Part shown: piece by piece, positions 16,995 to 25,231 of the stretch
How the letters are laid out: each line of letters begins with the position of its first letter
Position numbering within the stretch: the first letter of the stretch is position 1
Made by a program: the position numbers and the translations under genes
Notes under the pieces: generated by a model
What the model was told of the DNA's origin: nothing
Databases searched by the model: none
Seen by the model: only the letters and a program-made list of their open reading frames with translations
Assembly (NCBI RefSeq): GCF_001424165.1
Contig: NZ_LMOJ01000024.1
Coordinates: forward strand, 119,749 to 183,748
Length of the DNA: 64,000 nt
Direction: 5' to 3'
DNA from: Massilia sp. Leaf139
GTDB lineage: Bacteria; Pseudomonadota; Gammaproteobacteria; Burkholderiales; Burkholderiaceae_D

Positions 16995-19900
16995 ATGGCA
17001 GATATCCCGACGCTTGACCAAATCAACCGCAAGTCCGAACTGAAGGTCGACCTGCGCCCGACGCTGTTCATCGGCGCTGGCGGCACCGGCATGGAAGTCA
17101 TGATGCGCATCCGCCGGCGCATCCTGTCCGCCGTCTGGAACCGGCACCATCCGACCCGGGTCGAATCGATCGCCGACTTCCCGGTCGCGCGCTTCCTCCA
17201 CTTCGACCTCGACTCGAATTCCGTCATCGACGAGGGCAAGTCGCAGCGCACCGATCCCTGGTACGAACTGGTCAAACTCACCGACGAGGAGCGGCTGGTG
17301 GAGCCGCTGGATCTACCGCAGTACCACGAGTCCGACGACAGCCTGGCGCGCTTTCCCCTGATCGAGAAATGGATGCCGCTGCGGCCGAAAAAACTGCGCT
17401 CGCTCGGCATCGACCCGTCGAAAGGCGCGGGCCAGATCCGCGCCGTGGCGCGCCTGTACCTGTTCGACAAATACCCGAAGCTGCGCGGGCGTATCAAGGG
17501 CGCGCTGAACTACCTGGGCAGCAACGCCGGCATCGAGCGCAAGGAGAATTACCAGCGCCTCGGCCTGCAGGTGGACACCTCGAAATTCCGCATCGTCGTC
17601 ATCGCTTCGAACGCGGGCGGCACCGGCGCCGGCAGCGCCATCGACCTGGGGTGGATGGCGAAAGCCATCGCGCGCCAGGAAGTGGCCGACAGCCAGGTCG
17701 ACCTGGTGATGTTCATGCCTTCGGGCTTTGCCAAAGCGAACAAGGAGCGCACTGAGGCGAATGCCTATGCCACCCTGATGGAACTGGAAACGACCATGCG
17801 CGACATGAACGCGCAGGTCAAATGGATGGATCCGGACAGTATCACCGGGCGCGGCGCGCCTTTCGACGACGTGTATTTCGTCGACACGGCCAACCTCGCC
17901 AACAAGGCCACGAACGACGTCAAGGACGTCTACCAGATGGTGGCCGACACCCTGTTCGAGGATTTCGCCTCGGCCGACTTCGCCAACCGCAAGCGCTCGG
18001 TCGCGGTCAACCAGCAGCAGCACAAGCTCGGGCCCTACAACCCGCGCGTGCCGGAAGCGCGCTTCGGCGACATGCGCCTGTCCTACTCGAAGGTGTACTC
18101 CGCCTTTGGCCAGTCGGTGCTCGACACCCAGCAAAGCCTGCGCGAGGACATCCGCGCCTACGAGCTGGCGGCGCTGATGGTGAAGGAATTCTTCGGCCTG
18201 GTCGGGCGCGACGGCGCGCTGGCGCGGCGTGCGGGCGACCAGGAACGCGACGGCTTCATGCGCGAGCACATGGACATGCGCGAGCTGCCCTTCGACGAGT
18301 TCCCGGACTTTAAGAAGGGGACGGTGGACGTGGCGCCGTTCCAGGAATACGCGCTGACCGGCCTGCTCCTGCGCGACAAGGAAGGGCGCTCGCTGCTGGA
18401 GCGGGTCGAGAGCAAGGTGCAGCTCGAGATGGATCGCATCATGGCCGCCTTTGACGTGCCGCAGTGGCGCGAGCGCGTGGCCGAGCTGCTGCCCAACCTA
18501 GAGCGCGACGCCATCCGTGAAGCCGGCGCCAGCGCCGAGACCAGCGAAGACCGCATCAAGCGCCACACGGTCGAACTGACGAACGGCCTGAAGGCGCGGG
18601 TGCGCGAGCGCCTGTACGCGCTGCTGGACGACCGCAAGCAGGGTGGCCTCGAATTCGTGCTCTCGCTGCTGGAGCAGGTCAAAGCGCGCCTGCTGCAGCG
18701 CGATCTCGCCAACGCCGAGCGCAACGGCCGCCGCTACCGCGACATCCGCGACGCGCTGCGCACGCGCCAGGTCGAGGAGTCGCTGAACAACCTGTCGCAG
18801 GCGGCCGGGCGCCTGTTCGGCAAGGATGCGCAGGCGAGGGAGGTCATGGCGCACCTGAAGCGCGACATCGCCGACTACCTGCGCTTTCACCTGCTGGCCG
18901 TGTCGGCCGCGCAGTCGATCGAGGTGATGCGCAACATGTCCACCTGGCTGGGCGAGCCGCAGTCGACCGACGAGCACGGCAATGCCCAGTGGAGCGGCAT
19001 CGCCGGCGAATTCCAGGAAGGGCGGCGCCATGTGCAGGAGATCCTGCGCGCCGTCGACGGCCGCATCAGCCAGCTGCGCGCGGACGCGCGCCAGGAGCAC
19101 GCCACCTACATCAAGCTGGCCGGCGACATGCAGCCGGCGCCGGTGCGCCTGACGGGAGACGTGAGCGTCTGGAGCGAGGAGGTGCTGCTCGAATTCGGCG
19201 GTTCCGCCAAACTGTTCCCGCAGCTGGGCGACGAGCGTACCCGCGCGGATCTGCTATTGAAACTGTTCCGCCGCGCGCAGACGCAGCTGTCGAACGGCGA
19301 GCTGCTGCAGGAGCCGGCCGATCCGCTGCTCGAACGCCTGAACGCGATGACGCCGCAGGAACGCCAGCGCGTCTTCGCCGAATGGATCCGCAGCGCAATG
19401 CCCTGGGTGAACGCGCGCTTCTCGGCCGAGTTCACTCCGAATTCGGATCAATTCAAGTGTTTTATCGGAGTGGGCGACGTGAGTGCCTGGCGCCGGATGG
19501 AAGGCGAGATCCGCGCCGCGGTGCCGACCGGGTATTTTCACGGCGACCTGGTGTCGGTCGTGAACACCGGCATTCCCGGGCGCGCCACCTGCTATATCGA
19601 GCTGTCGGGCTTCCCGATGACGATCCTGCGCGGCCTGCCGACCTGGCGCGCCTCCTACCAGATCGAGAATCCGAAGATCCCGACCCACTTGCATTTCGAT
19701 TCGACCCGCTTCCGCCATCCGATTTCGCCCTCGATGGACGAACTCAATCGCCTGGCCGACGACTACGAGTGGTTCCTGCAGGCGATTGCGCTTGGCGTCA
19801 TCCGGCGCAAGGGGGATGCGGGCGACCGCGAGGCGGCCTTCCAGCCGCGCGGCCAGTACCTGTTCGAGGTCGAGCCGGGATCGGGCGAATGGCTGCAAAT

Positions 19901-20636
19901 CGGGAACGAGTACGCAATCCGCTCGAACGGCCTGCCGCCGTATTATCGCGAACAGGTGATCGCGGCCGTGCGCAACCGCCAGGCGGGCCTGGGGCCGCAC
20001 CAGTTGCTGCTGCTGGCCGCCCTGATGCGCCACTACCAGCTGCGGGTGTACGAGCCGCGCCTGGAGACCGACGAGACCGGCGCCCAGCTGCCATCGCCTT
20101 CGCTGCCGAACATCACGGCGCGGCGCCTGTACGAAGCCTGGCTGCGCCGTGCGCTGGCGGCCGATCCAACCCTGTCGAACGCCGCGGCCGATGCCGCGCT
20201 GGCGGGCATCGCGGCCTGGAGCGAGACCGTGCCCGATTCGGCGCACGACGCCTACAGCTGGGAAGTGGAACGTCCGCTCGACAAGCGCGTCGTGAAACCC
20301 GAGATCCTGGCCAGCGAGGCGCGCGCCGCGGCGGCGCTGGAGGTGCGCGCGCTTGGCGTGCCGCCGGCGGCGATTCCCGATCCGGCGCCGGCCCCGGCGC
20401 TTTCACCAGATTCTGCGCGTTATAAACTGTTCGTGGGCGGCGCCCAGCGCGGGCCGTTCGCGGTCGACGAGGTGGCGCGCCAGCTGGCGCGCGGCGAGAT
20501 CGACCTGGCCACGCGCGCCTGGAACATGGCGCAGGATCCGAAGACCGGCAAGTGGGGCAGCGTGGCCGACATTCCCGGCATCGCCGCCGCCCCATCGATT
20601 CCCGATCCGGACGACGGCGTCCCGGATCCGCAATAA
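16995..20636 (+). CDS. large tubulin/FtsZ-like protein with C-terminal GYF_2-type domain
   Basis: A 1213-residue cytoplasmic protein. The N-terminal 400 or so residues resemble the bacterial tubulin-like (Tubulin_2) family: LFIGAGGTGMEVM at residues 24-36 is the first nucleotide loop, and SNAGGTGAGSAIDLG at 205-219 is the tubulin signature (G-G-T-G-x-G-S). This is therefore probably a GTP-binding, possibly polymer-forming protein, far longer than FtsZ (about 380). The middle 700 residues are helical and unassigned. The last 70 residues (YKLFVGGAQRGPFAVDEV ... GEIDLATRAW) match the GYF_2 (DUF4339) pattern, a peptide-binding fold. AAAGGA precedes the ATG by 7 bases. It is the centre of a seven-gene cluster. 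Confidence 0.8.
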   Translation: MADIPTLDQINRKSELKVDLRPTLFIGAGGTGMEVMMRIRRRILSAVWNRHHPTRVESIADFPVARFLHFDLDSNSVIDEGKSQRTDPWYELVKLTDEERLVEPLDLPQYHESDDSLARFPLIEKWMPLRPKKLRSLGIDPSKGAGQIRAVARLYLFDKYPKLRGRIKGALNYLGSNAGIERKENYQRLGLQVDTSKFRIVVIASNAGGTGAGSAIDLGWMAKAIARQEVADSQVDLVMFMPSGFAKANKERTEANAYATLMELETTMRDMNAQVKWMDPDSITGRGAPFDDVYFVDTANLANKATNDVKDVYQMVADTLFEDFASADFANRKRSVAVNQQQHKLGPYNPRVPEARFGDMRLSYSKVYSAFGQSVLDTQQSLREDIRAYELAALMVKEFFGLVGRDGALARRAGDQERDGFMREHMDMRELPFDEFPDFKKGTVDVAPFQEYALTGLLLRDKEGRSLLERVESKVQLEMDRIMAAFDVPQWRERVAELLPNLERDAIREAGASAETSEDRIKRHTVELTNGLKARVRERLYALLDDRKQGGLEFVLSLLEQVKARLLQRDLANAERNGRRYRDIRDALRTRQVEESLNNLSQAAGRLFGKDAQAREVMAHLKRDIADYLRFHLLAVSAAQSIEVMRNMSTWLGEPQSTDEHGNAQWSGIAGEFQEGRRHVQEILRAVDGRISQLRADARQEHATYIKLAGDMQPAPVRLTGDVSVWSEEVLLEFGGSAKLFPQLGDERTRADLLLKLFRRAQTQLSNGELLQEPADPLLERLNAMTPQERQRVFAEWIRSAMPWVNARFSAEFTPNSDQFKCFIGVGDVSAWRRMEGEIRAAVPTGYFHGDLVSVVNTGIPGRATCYIELSGFPMTILRGLPTWRASYQIENPKIPTHLHFDSTRFRHPISPSMDELNRLADDYEWFLQAIALGVIRRKGDAGDREAAFQPRGQYLFEVEPGSGEWLQIGNEYAIRSNGLPPYYREQVIAAVRNRQAGLGPHQLLLLAALMRHYQLRVYEPRLETDETGAQLPSPSLPNITARRLYEAWLRRALAADPTLSNAAADAALAGIAAWSETVPDSAHDAYSWEVERPLDKRVVKPEILASEARAAAALEVRALGVPPAAIPDPAPAPALSPDSARYKLFVGGAQRGPFAVDEVARQLARGEIDLATRAWNMAQDPKTGKWGSVADIPGIAAAPSIPDPDDGVPDPQ

Positions 20637-20648
20637 CAGGGGAGGGTT

Positions 20649-21536
20649 GTGCAAGACGATTCATTAGTGCGCTGCATCCACGCCGCATGCGGGCACGCCC
20701 TGCCGCGCCGCGTGCGGTTCTGCCCGTATTGCGGCACTGCGCAGGGAGAGACGGCCGGCTTGCGGCCGGCGCCGGCCAGCGCGGCGCCGGATAGGCCCGT
20801 GCGCGAGTCGATTCCGGTAGCGGCGGCCATGAGCGCGGCTGCTACTGCCGCTGCGGCCAGCCAGGCCGAGGCAGCGCCGCCGCCGGCACCCGCCGCGCGC
20901 CCCGAGACGCCGCCGGCGCCGGCGCCCGCACCGGCTGCGCCCATGCCAGCCGCGGCTGCGCAAGCGAGGCCGGCGCCCGCACCCGCGCGTCCGGCCCCGC
21001 CCGTGGACACGCCGCCGCCACCGCGACCCCAGCCGGCGCCGCCCCGTGCCGGCCCGGCAGGCGCGCCGCCGCCCACGCGTGCCCCGGTGCGCCTGCGCTG
21101 GTGGCTGCTGGCCCTGGCCGCGTTATGGGCAATCTGGCTGATCGCCAAGCCCTCGAACCGGCGCATCGAGGCGCAGATGGACAAGGCGATCGCGCTGGCG
21201 ACCGAATGCAAGCCGCGCGAGGCCCAGAGCGAACTGATCGCCCTGCGCGGCACCAAGGCCACGCCCGAGCAGCTGCAGCGCGTGCAGAAGGCGCTCAACG
21301 AGGCCAGCGGCGTCTGCACCCGCAAGCGCCAGCGCGACAAGGCCTGGCGCGAAGCGAAGACGGCGGTCGACGCGGCGCTATCGGCCTCGGCCATCGAGCG
21401 CGCCCGCACGCGCCTGCGCACCTTCACCAAGCGCTGGGGCGAGGACGACGCCACGCGCGCCACGAAGGAAGAGATCGACGCACGCGCGCCCGAACATCCG
21501 CGCGCAGACGAGGTCGAAGGAAGGAAGATGCGCTGA
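20649..21536 (+). CDS. zinc-ribbon, proline/alanine-rich single-pass membrane protein
   Basis: A 295-residue protein starting at GTG 20649, just after GGGGAGGG. An N-terminal zinc ribbon uses C9, C14, C25 and C28 (FCPYCG). Then comes a long low-complexity linker rich in Pro and Ala (about 35-147), a transmembrane helix at about 150-167 (WWLLALAALWAIWLIA), and a charged helical domain of about 125 residues with TPR- or coiled-coil-like character. The proline-rich linker is a plausible ligand for the GYF_2-type domain at the end of the neighbouring tubulin-like protein, since GYF folds bind proline-rich peptides. Its start lies 12 bases after that gene's stop. Confidence 0.75.
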   Translation: MQDDSLVRCIHAACGHALPRRVRFCPYCGTAQGETAGLRPAPASAAPDRPVRESIPVAAAMSAAATAAAASQAEAAPPPAPAARPETPPAPAPAPAAPMPAAAAQARPAPAPARPAPPVDTPPPPRPQPAPPRAGPAGAPPPTRAPVRLRWWLLALAALWAIWLIAKPSNRRIEAQMDKAIALATECKPREAQSELIALRGTKATPEQLQRVQKALNEASGVCTRKRQRDKAWREAKTAVDAALSASAIERARTRLRTFTKRWGEDDATRATKEEIDARAPEHPRADEVEGRKMR

Positions 21537-21600
21537 TGGAGGCGACAATGCGGTTGCCACAAGGTGTATGCTTCAGGAAACACCATCACAGGAGCGAGCC

Positions 21601-21954
21601 ATGAAATACACGACCATGTTCAGTGCGCTGCTGGTTCTGGCCATGGCCGCCGGCTGCACGCGCGACGAAGACGCGATGGGCCCGGCGCAAAAGGCCGGCA
21701 AGGCGGTCGATGAAGCCGGCGACCGGGTCGCCGAGAACCTGCGCGCCCCGCTGGAAAAGGCGGACGAGGCGGCGAAAAAACTGGCTGAGCGCGCCGAGCA
21801 GGAGCGCCGCCAGCTCGCCGAACGCACCGAGGAAGCACGCGAGAAGATCAAGGACGCCACCCAGGAGGCCGGCCGCGGACTGGAAAAGGCCACGGAAAAG
21901 GTCGGCGAGAAGGTCGAACGCGCCGGCGAGAAGATGCAGGAAGCGGCGCGCTGA
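21601..21954 (+). CDS. coiled-coil lipoprotein
   Basis: A 117-residue predicted lipoprotein. The signal ends in a lipobox (LAMAAGC, cysteine at residue 19), and almost all of the mature part is a highly charged Ala/Glu/Lys/Arg helix in heptad-like register, as in LEA-like or apolipoprotein-like helices. AGGAGCGAGCC precedes the ATG. It lies 64 bases after the zinc-ribbon membrane gene and is probably the next member of the same cluster, although such lipoproteins also occur alone. Function unknown; a structural or envelope-spacing role is possible. Confidence 0.75.
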   Translation: MKYTTMFSALLVLAMAAGCTRDEDAMGPAQKAGKAVDEAGDRVAENLRAPLEKADEAAKKLAERAEQERRQLAERTEEAREKIKDATQEAGRGLEKATEKVGEKVERAGEKMQEAAR

Positions 21955-21964
21955 TCTCAACATC

Positions 21965-22210
21965 ATGAAAACGCCCCGCTACTGGTTCCCCGTCCGCCCC
22001 GCCTCGCGCGGCTGGGGCTGGGGACTTCCATTGGTCTGGCAAGGCTGGGCCGTCTACGCCGGCTTCTTCGCCGCCCTGATCGGCGGCCCCATCCTGCTCG
22101 CGCCCTACGGCCAGCTCGCCACCATCGTCTATAGCTGCCTCGTCGCCGCGATTTTCGTAGCATTGGTGGCATGGAAAGGCGAACCGCAGCATCAACGAAC
22201 GGACACCTAA
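21965..22210 (+). CDS. small two-helix membrane protein
   Basis: An 81-residue protein beginning MKTPRYWFPVRPASRGWGWG, with two hydrophobic helices at about 26-46 and 51-69 and a short polar tail. Similar short proteins with a Trp/Gly-rich front occur widely in proteobacteria without known function. It starts 10 bases after the lipoprotein stop and so is probably co-transcribed. A REP copy begins 2 bases after its stop codon. A longer in-frame reading from 21623 is a shadow of the lipoprotein gene. Confidence 0.65.
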   Translation: MKTPRYWFPVRPASRGWGWGLPLVWQGWAVYAGFFAALIGGPILLAPYGQLATIVYSCLVAAIFVALVAWKGEPQHQRTDT

Positions 22211-22212
22211 CC

Positions 22213-22247
22213 GTAGGGTGGACGGGTTCCCCGTCCACGCGTTCAAC
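22213..22247 (+). repeat. REP-like element, left of RAYT
   Basis: A forward copy of the window's main repeat: GTAGGGTGG, an internal GACGGG...CCCGTC stem, then CCACGCGTTCAAC. It is 35 bases long and lies 104 bases upstream of the RAYT gene, facing the reverse copy on the other side. Confidence 0.88.
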
Positions 22248-22351
22248 GGTGCATCCACTGAGATATTGCCTGTCACGGCCCCGCTTGATGTCCCTCATCC
22301 CACCACACCGCACGATTAACCACTGCAAATACCCCGCATTACCATCACGCG

Positions 22352-22888
22352 ATGTCCCGATTCCGTCGCGCCCATATTGGCTCCACCTTCTTCTTCACAC
22401 TTGTCGCATGGCATCGACGCCCCATCCTGTGCGAACCTGACGTTCTGCGTGCGACACGCGAAGCCATCCAAAAGGCGCGCGCGCGCCGCCCCTTCACGAT
22501 CGATGCCTGGGTACAGCTTCCCGACCACCTGCACTGCATCTGGACTTTACCCGAAGGCGACAGCAACTTTTCGCAGCGCTGGCGCGAGATCAAGCACCAT
22601 GTCTCTTACGCTTGCCGTGAACGATCCGGTTCGGCTGCACGATCGTCCTGCATGCAACGCCGCGGCGAATCGGCCATCTGGCAGCGGCGCTTCTGGGAGC
22701 ACCAGATCAGGGATGAAAGGGATTTTGAACGGCATATGGATTACGTTCATATCAATCCGGTGAAGCACGGGCAGGTGGCGCATGCGTCGTTGTGGCCGTA
22801 TTCGAGTTTTGGACGGTATGTGCGGGAAGGGGTGTATCCGGCGGACTGGGGCGGGCCGGCGGAGATGCCGGATTTGTGGTGGGAGTGA
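22352..22888 (+). CDS. REP-associated tyrosine transposase (RAYT)
   Basis: A 178-residue Y1/HUH-type transposase. The two-histidine metal motif is H59-L-H61 in QLPDHLHCIW, and the nicking tyrosine is Y131 in HMDYVHINPVKHG, the conserved end motif of RAYTs. These enzymes cut and join single-stranded DNA at REP hairpins and are thought to spread them. Here the gene is flanked by two inverted 35-base REP copies (22213-22247 and 22924-22958), the classic unit. Length is usual for the family and no lesion is seen, so it may be active. ATG 22352 is used; no strong ribosome site precedes it. Confidence 0.92.
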   Translation: MSRFRRAHIGSTFFFTLVAWHRRPILCEPDVLRATREAIQKARARRPFTIDAWVQLPDHLHCIWTLPEGDSNFSQRWREIKHHVSYACRERSGSAARSSCMQRRGESAIWQRRFWEHQIRDERDFERHMDYVHINPVKHGQVAHASLWPYSSFGRYVREGVYPADWGGPAEMPDLWWE

Positions 22889-22923
22889 CGGGGTAAAACG
22901 GGCCAGTGGGTTGTCGCTCGGAC

Positions 22924-22958
22924 GTTGAACGCGTGGACGGGAGACCCGTCCACCCTAC
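22924..22958 (-). repeat. REP-like element, right of RAYT
   Basis: Reverse-strand copy of the main repeat (GTTGAACGCGTGG on the plus strand, ending CCACCCTAC), 35 bases long. It mirrors the copy at 22213-22247 with only a few differences in the loop, so together they frame the RAYT gene as an inverted pair. Confidence 0.88.
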
Positions 22959-22977
22959 AGCATGATCCAGTGGATTT

Positions 22978-25059
22978 TTACGCGCTCGCCCGCAAATCCG
23001 GATACCCACCCGTCACGATCGACATGTCGACGAACCCGGCGCGCCAGGCCTGTTCGAGGTTCTGCTCGACTTCTTCCATCGAGGTACGCCCGAAGTTGGT
23101 GAAGCCGCGCACGCCGTAGGCGCGGTTGCGGCCGTGGCCCTTGGCCATGTAGAGGGCCATGTCGACCAGGTTGACGGCGCGCTCCCATGGCAGCGGGGTG
23201 CCGGCCGGAGCCAGCGGGTAGGGGGCGAAGCCGATCGAGACGTTGACGTTGAGCGTCGTGCCCTGGAACTCGATGCTGGTCGCGCTGATGCCATTCAGGA
23301 GGCGGCGCGCCACTTCGTCCAGGCCGCTCTGCGGGATCGAGGGCAGGAAGGCGAGGAATTCCTCGCCGCCCCAGCGCACGATCATGTCGGTCTCGCGCAG
23401 GATCTCGCGCAGGCTCTCGGCGATCTTGATCAGCACCGCGTCGCCGGCGCCGTGGCCCCAGGTGTCGTTGATGTGCTTGAAGTGGTCGACGTCCATCAGG
23501 AACAGCGCACTGACCATCTCTTCGCCCGAGGTGCCGGCGCCGCGCTTTTCCTCGTTGCGGTGGCCGCGCATGAAGTCCTGGAAGTGGCGCCGGTTGTACA
23601 GGCTCGTGAGCGGATCGCGCACGCTCTGCTGCTTCAGTTCCTGGTTCTTCAGGAACAGCTGCGCGTTCGCGTGGCGCACCTTGCGGTAGAGGAGGGCGAC
23701 CACGAACGAGGCCAGCGCGAACACGGCGGCCAGCAGCCACCACACGCGCTGCTGCAGGCGGCGGTTGTCGATCTCGACCGACTTGATCTCGTTCTCGCGT
23801 TCGAGCAGGACGATCTGGCGCTGCTTCTTGTCGGCGTCGTATTTTTCCTGCAGTTCGAGCAGCGCCTTCTGGCGGCGCTTTTCGAACAGTTCGTTCGACA
23901 GGCCGCGCTCGCGGTGATAGGCGGCCACCGCGCCGGCGTAGTCGCCTGCGCGCTCGAGCGCCTCGCCGTACTCGGCCAGCACCATCTGGAGCTCGGGCTT
24001 GTCGCCGGTTTTTTCGTAGACCGCCAGGCCTGCTTCGAAACTGCGCTTGCCCTCCGCCATCTGTCCGGTCGACAGATAGGCCTGGCCCAGGTTCACCCGC
24101 GCGGTCGCCAGCGCCACGTCGTCGTTGATCCGCTGCGCTGCCTCGATCGCCTCCAGCGAGTACGCCTTGGCATTGCGGTAGTCGCGCATCTTGAGGTAGC
24201 AGTCGGCCATGTTCACCAGCGAACGGACAACCAGCGACTGGGCGCCGATCTTGCGCTGCAGTTCCAGCGCCAGGGTCTGCGCCTTGAGCGCGCGCGGCAG
24301 CTGGCCGGTATCGACCGCGAGGCCGTATTCGCTTGCCTTCAGGGTCGCCATGCGGCCCGGCGAATTGGTCTTGACAGCGGCCTCGGTGGCCTCGGCCAGG
24401 GCCTCGAAGCCCTTGTCGAATTCACGCATCTGGCCGTACAGGCGCGCCAGCGAATTGAGCACGATCACCAGGTGCACGGGGCCGCCATGCTGGCGCGTGT
24501 AGGCGAGGATCGCCTGGGTCTTTTCGAGCGACAGGGGGAAGTTGCCGTCTTCGGCATACGATTCGGCGGAGGAGACGCCGACGCGCACGCGCAGGTCGAT
24601 GTCGTCGGTGGTAAGGGCAAGGCGCTCCGCCTCCCAGACCAGCTCGTGCGACAGCGCCAGTTCCTTTTGGCGGTACTTGATATAGCCCTTGCCGAGCAGG
24701 CCTTTGGCCTGGGCGCCGTTGTTGTTGGTGCGGCGTCCGAATTCGATCAGCTCATCGCAGGTCGCCAGCGCCTCGGCGAGCCGGCCCACGCCCATGTAGG
24801 CGATGCAGAGCTGCGACAGCACCTCGCCGTTGGCCTCGGCCGAAGCCGCGCCCGCCTCGGCCTGGATCGCGCGCAGCATCGGCAGCGCGCGTTCGGGAAT
24901 GAAGCGGTTGATTTCGCGGATCTCGGCGAGGCGCTCGGCGAGCGGTTCAGCGAGCGGGGCCGCGGCCTGGGCCCAGGCGCAGGAGGCGCTCAGCAATAAC
25001 GAGGCCAGCAGCGTCGCGACGCGACGACGGGGCTGTCTGGACTTGCGAGCTGCCTGCAT
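22978..25059 (-). CDS. TPR-containing diguanylate cyclase
   Basis: Makes cyclic di-GMP. The 693-residue protein has a signal sequence, a periplasmic helical region of TPR repeats (about 60-420), a coiled coil, one transmembrane helix near 445-465 (VWWLLAAVFALASFVVALLY), and a GGDEF domain. The active site is GGEEF at residues 564-568, with the product-inhibition site RETD at 555-558 (RxxD five residues before), so it should be active and feedback controlled. No EAL domain. I chose ATG 25059 rather than 25167 because the basic start of the signal sequence follows directly. Single gene, upstream of nothing on its strand except REP DNA. Confidence 0.9.
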   Translation of the reverse strand: MQAARKSRQPRRRVATLLASLLLSASCAWAQAAAPLAEPLAERLAEIREINRFIPERALPMLRAIQAEAGAASAEANGEVLSQLCIAYMGVGRLAEALATCDELIEFGRRTNNNGAQAKGLLGKGYIKYRQKELALSHELVWEAERLALTTDDIDLRVRVGVSSAESYAEDGNFPLSLEKTQAILAYTRQHGGPVHLVIVLNSLARLYGQMREFDKGFEALAEATEAAVKTNSPGRMATLKASEYGLAVDTGQLPRALKAQTLALELQRKIGAQSLVVRSLVNMADCYLKMRDYRNAKAYSLEAIEAAQRINDDVALATARVNLGQAYLSTGQMAEGKRSFEAGLAVYEKTGDKPELQMVLAEYGEALERAGDYAGAVAAYHRERGLSNELFEKRRQKALLELQEKYDADKKQRQIVLLERENEIKSVEIDNRRLQQRVWWLLAAVFALASFVVALLYRKVRHANAQLFLKNQELKQQSVRDPLTSLYNRRHFQDFMRGHRNEEKRGAGTSGEEMVSALFLMDVDHFKHINDTWGHGAGDAVLIKIAESLREILRETDMIVRWGGEEFLAFLPSIPQSGLDEVARRLLNGISATSIEFQGTTLNVNVSIGFAPYPLAPAGTPLPWERAVNLVDMALYMAKGHGRNRAYGVRGFTNFGRTSMEEVEQNLEQAWRAGFVDMSIVTGGYPDLRASA

Positions 25060-25231
25060 AATGATCTTTCGATGGGGTGGTCGGTATCGCGTAGTCACGC
25101 GCGCCCATCTGTCATTATATTCTTGTTGCAGAGCAGAAATATCGCTTTTTTTGCTTCGGTATCGCAAAAAAGCGACGCCGAAACGGCAATGTTGGCGTTA
25201 ACGCATGCCACGAAAGCATGCATACCGGCGC

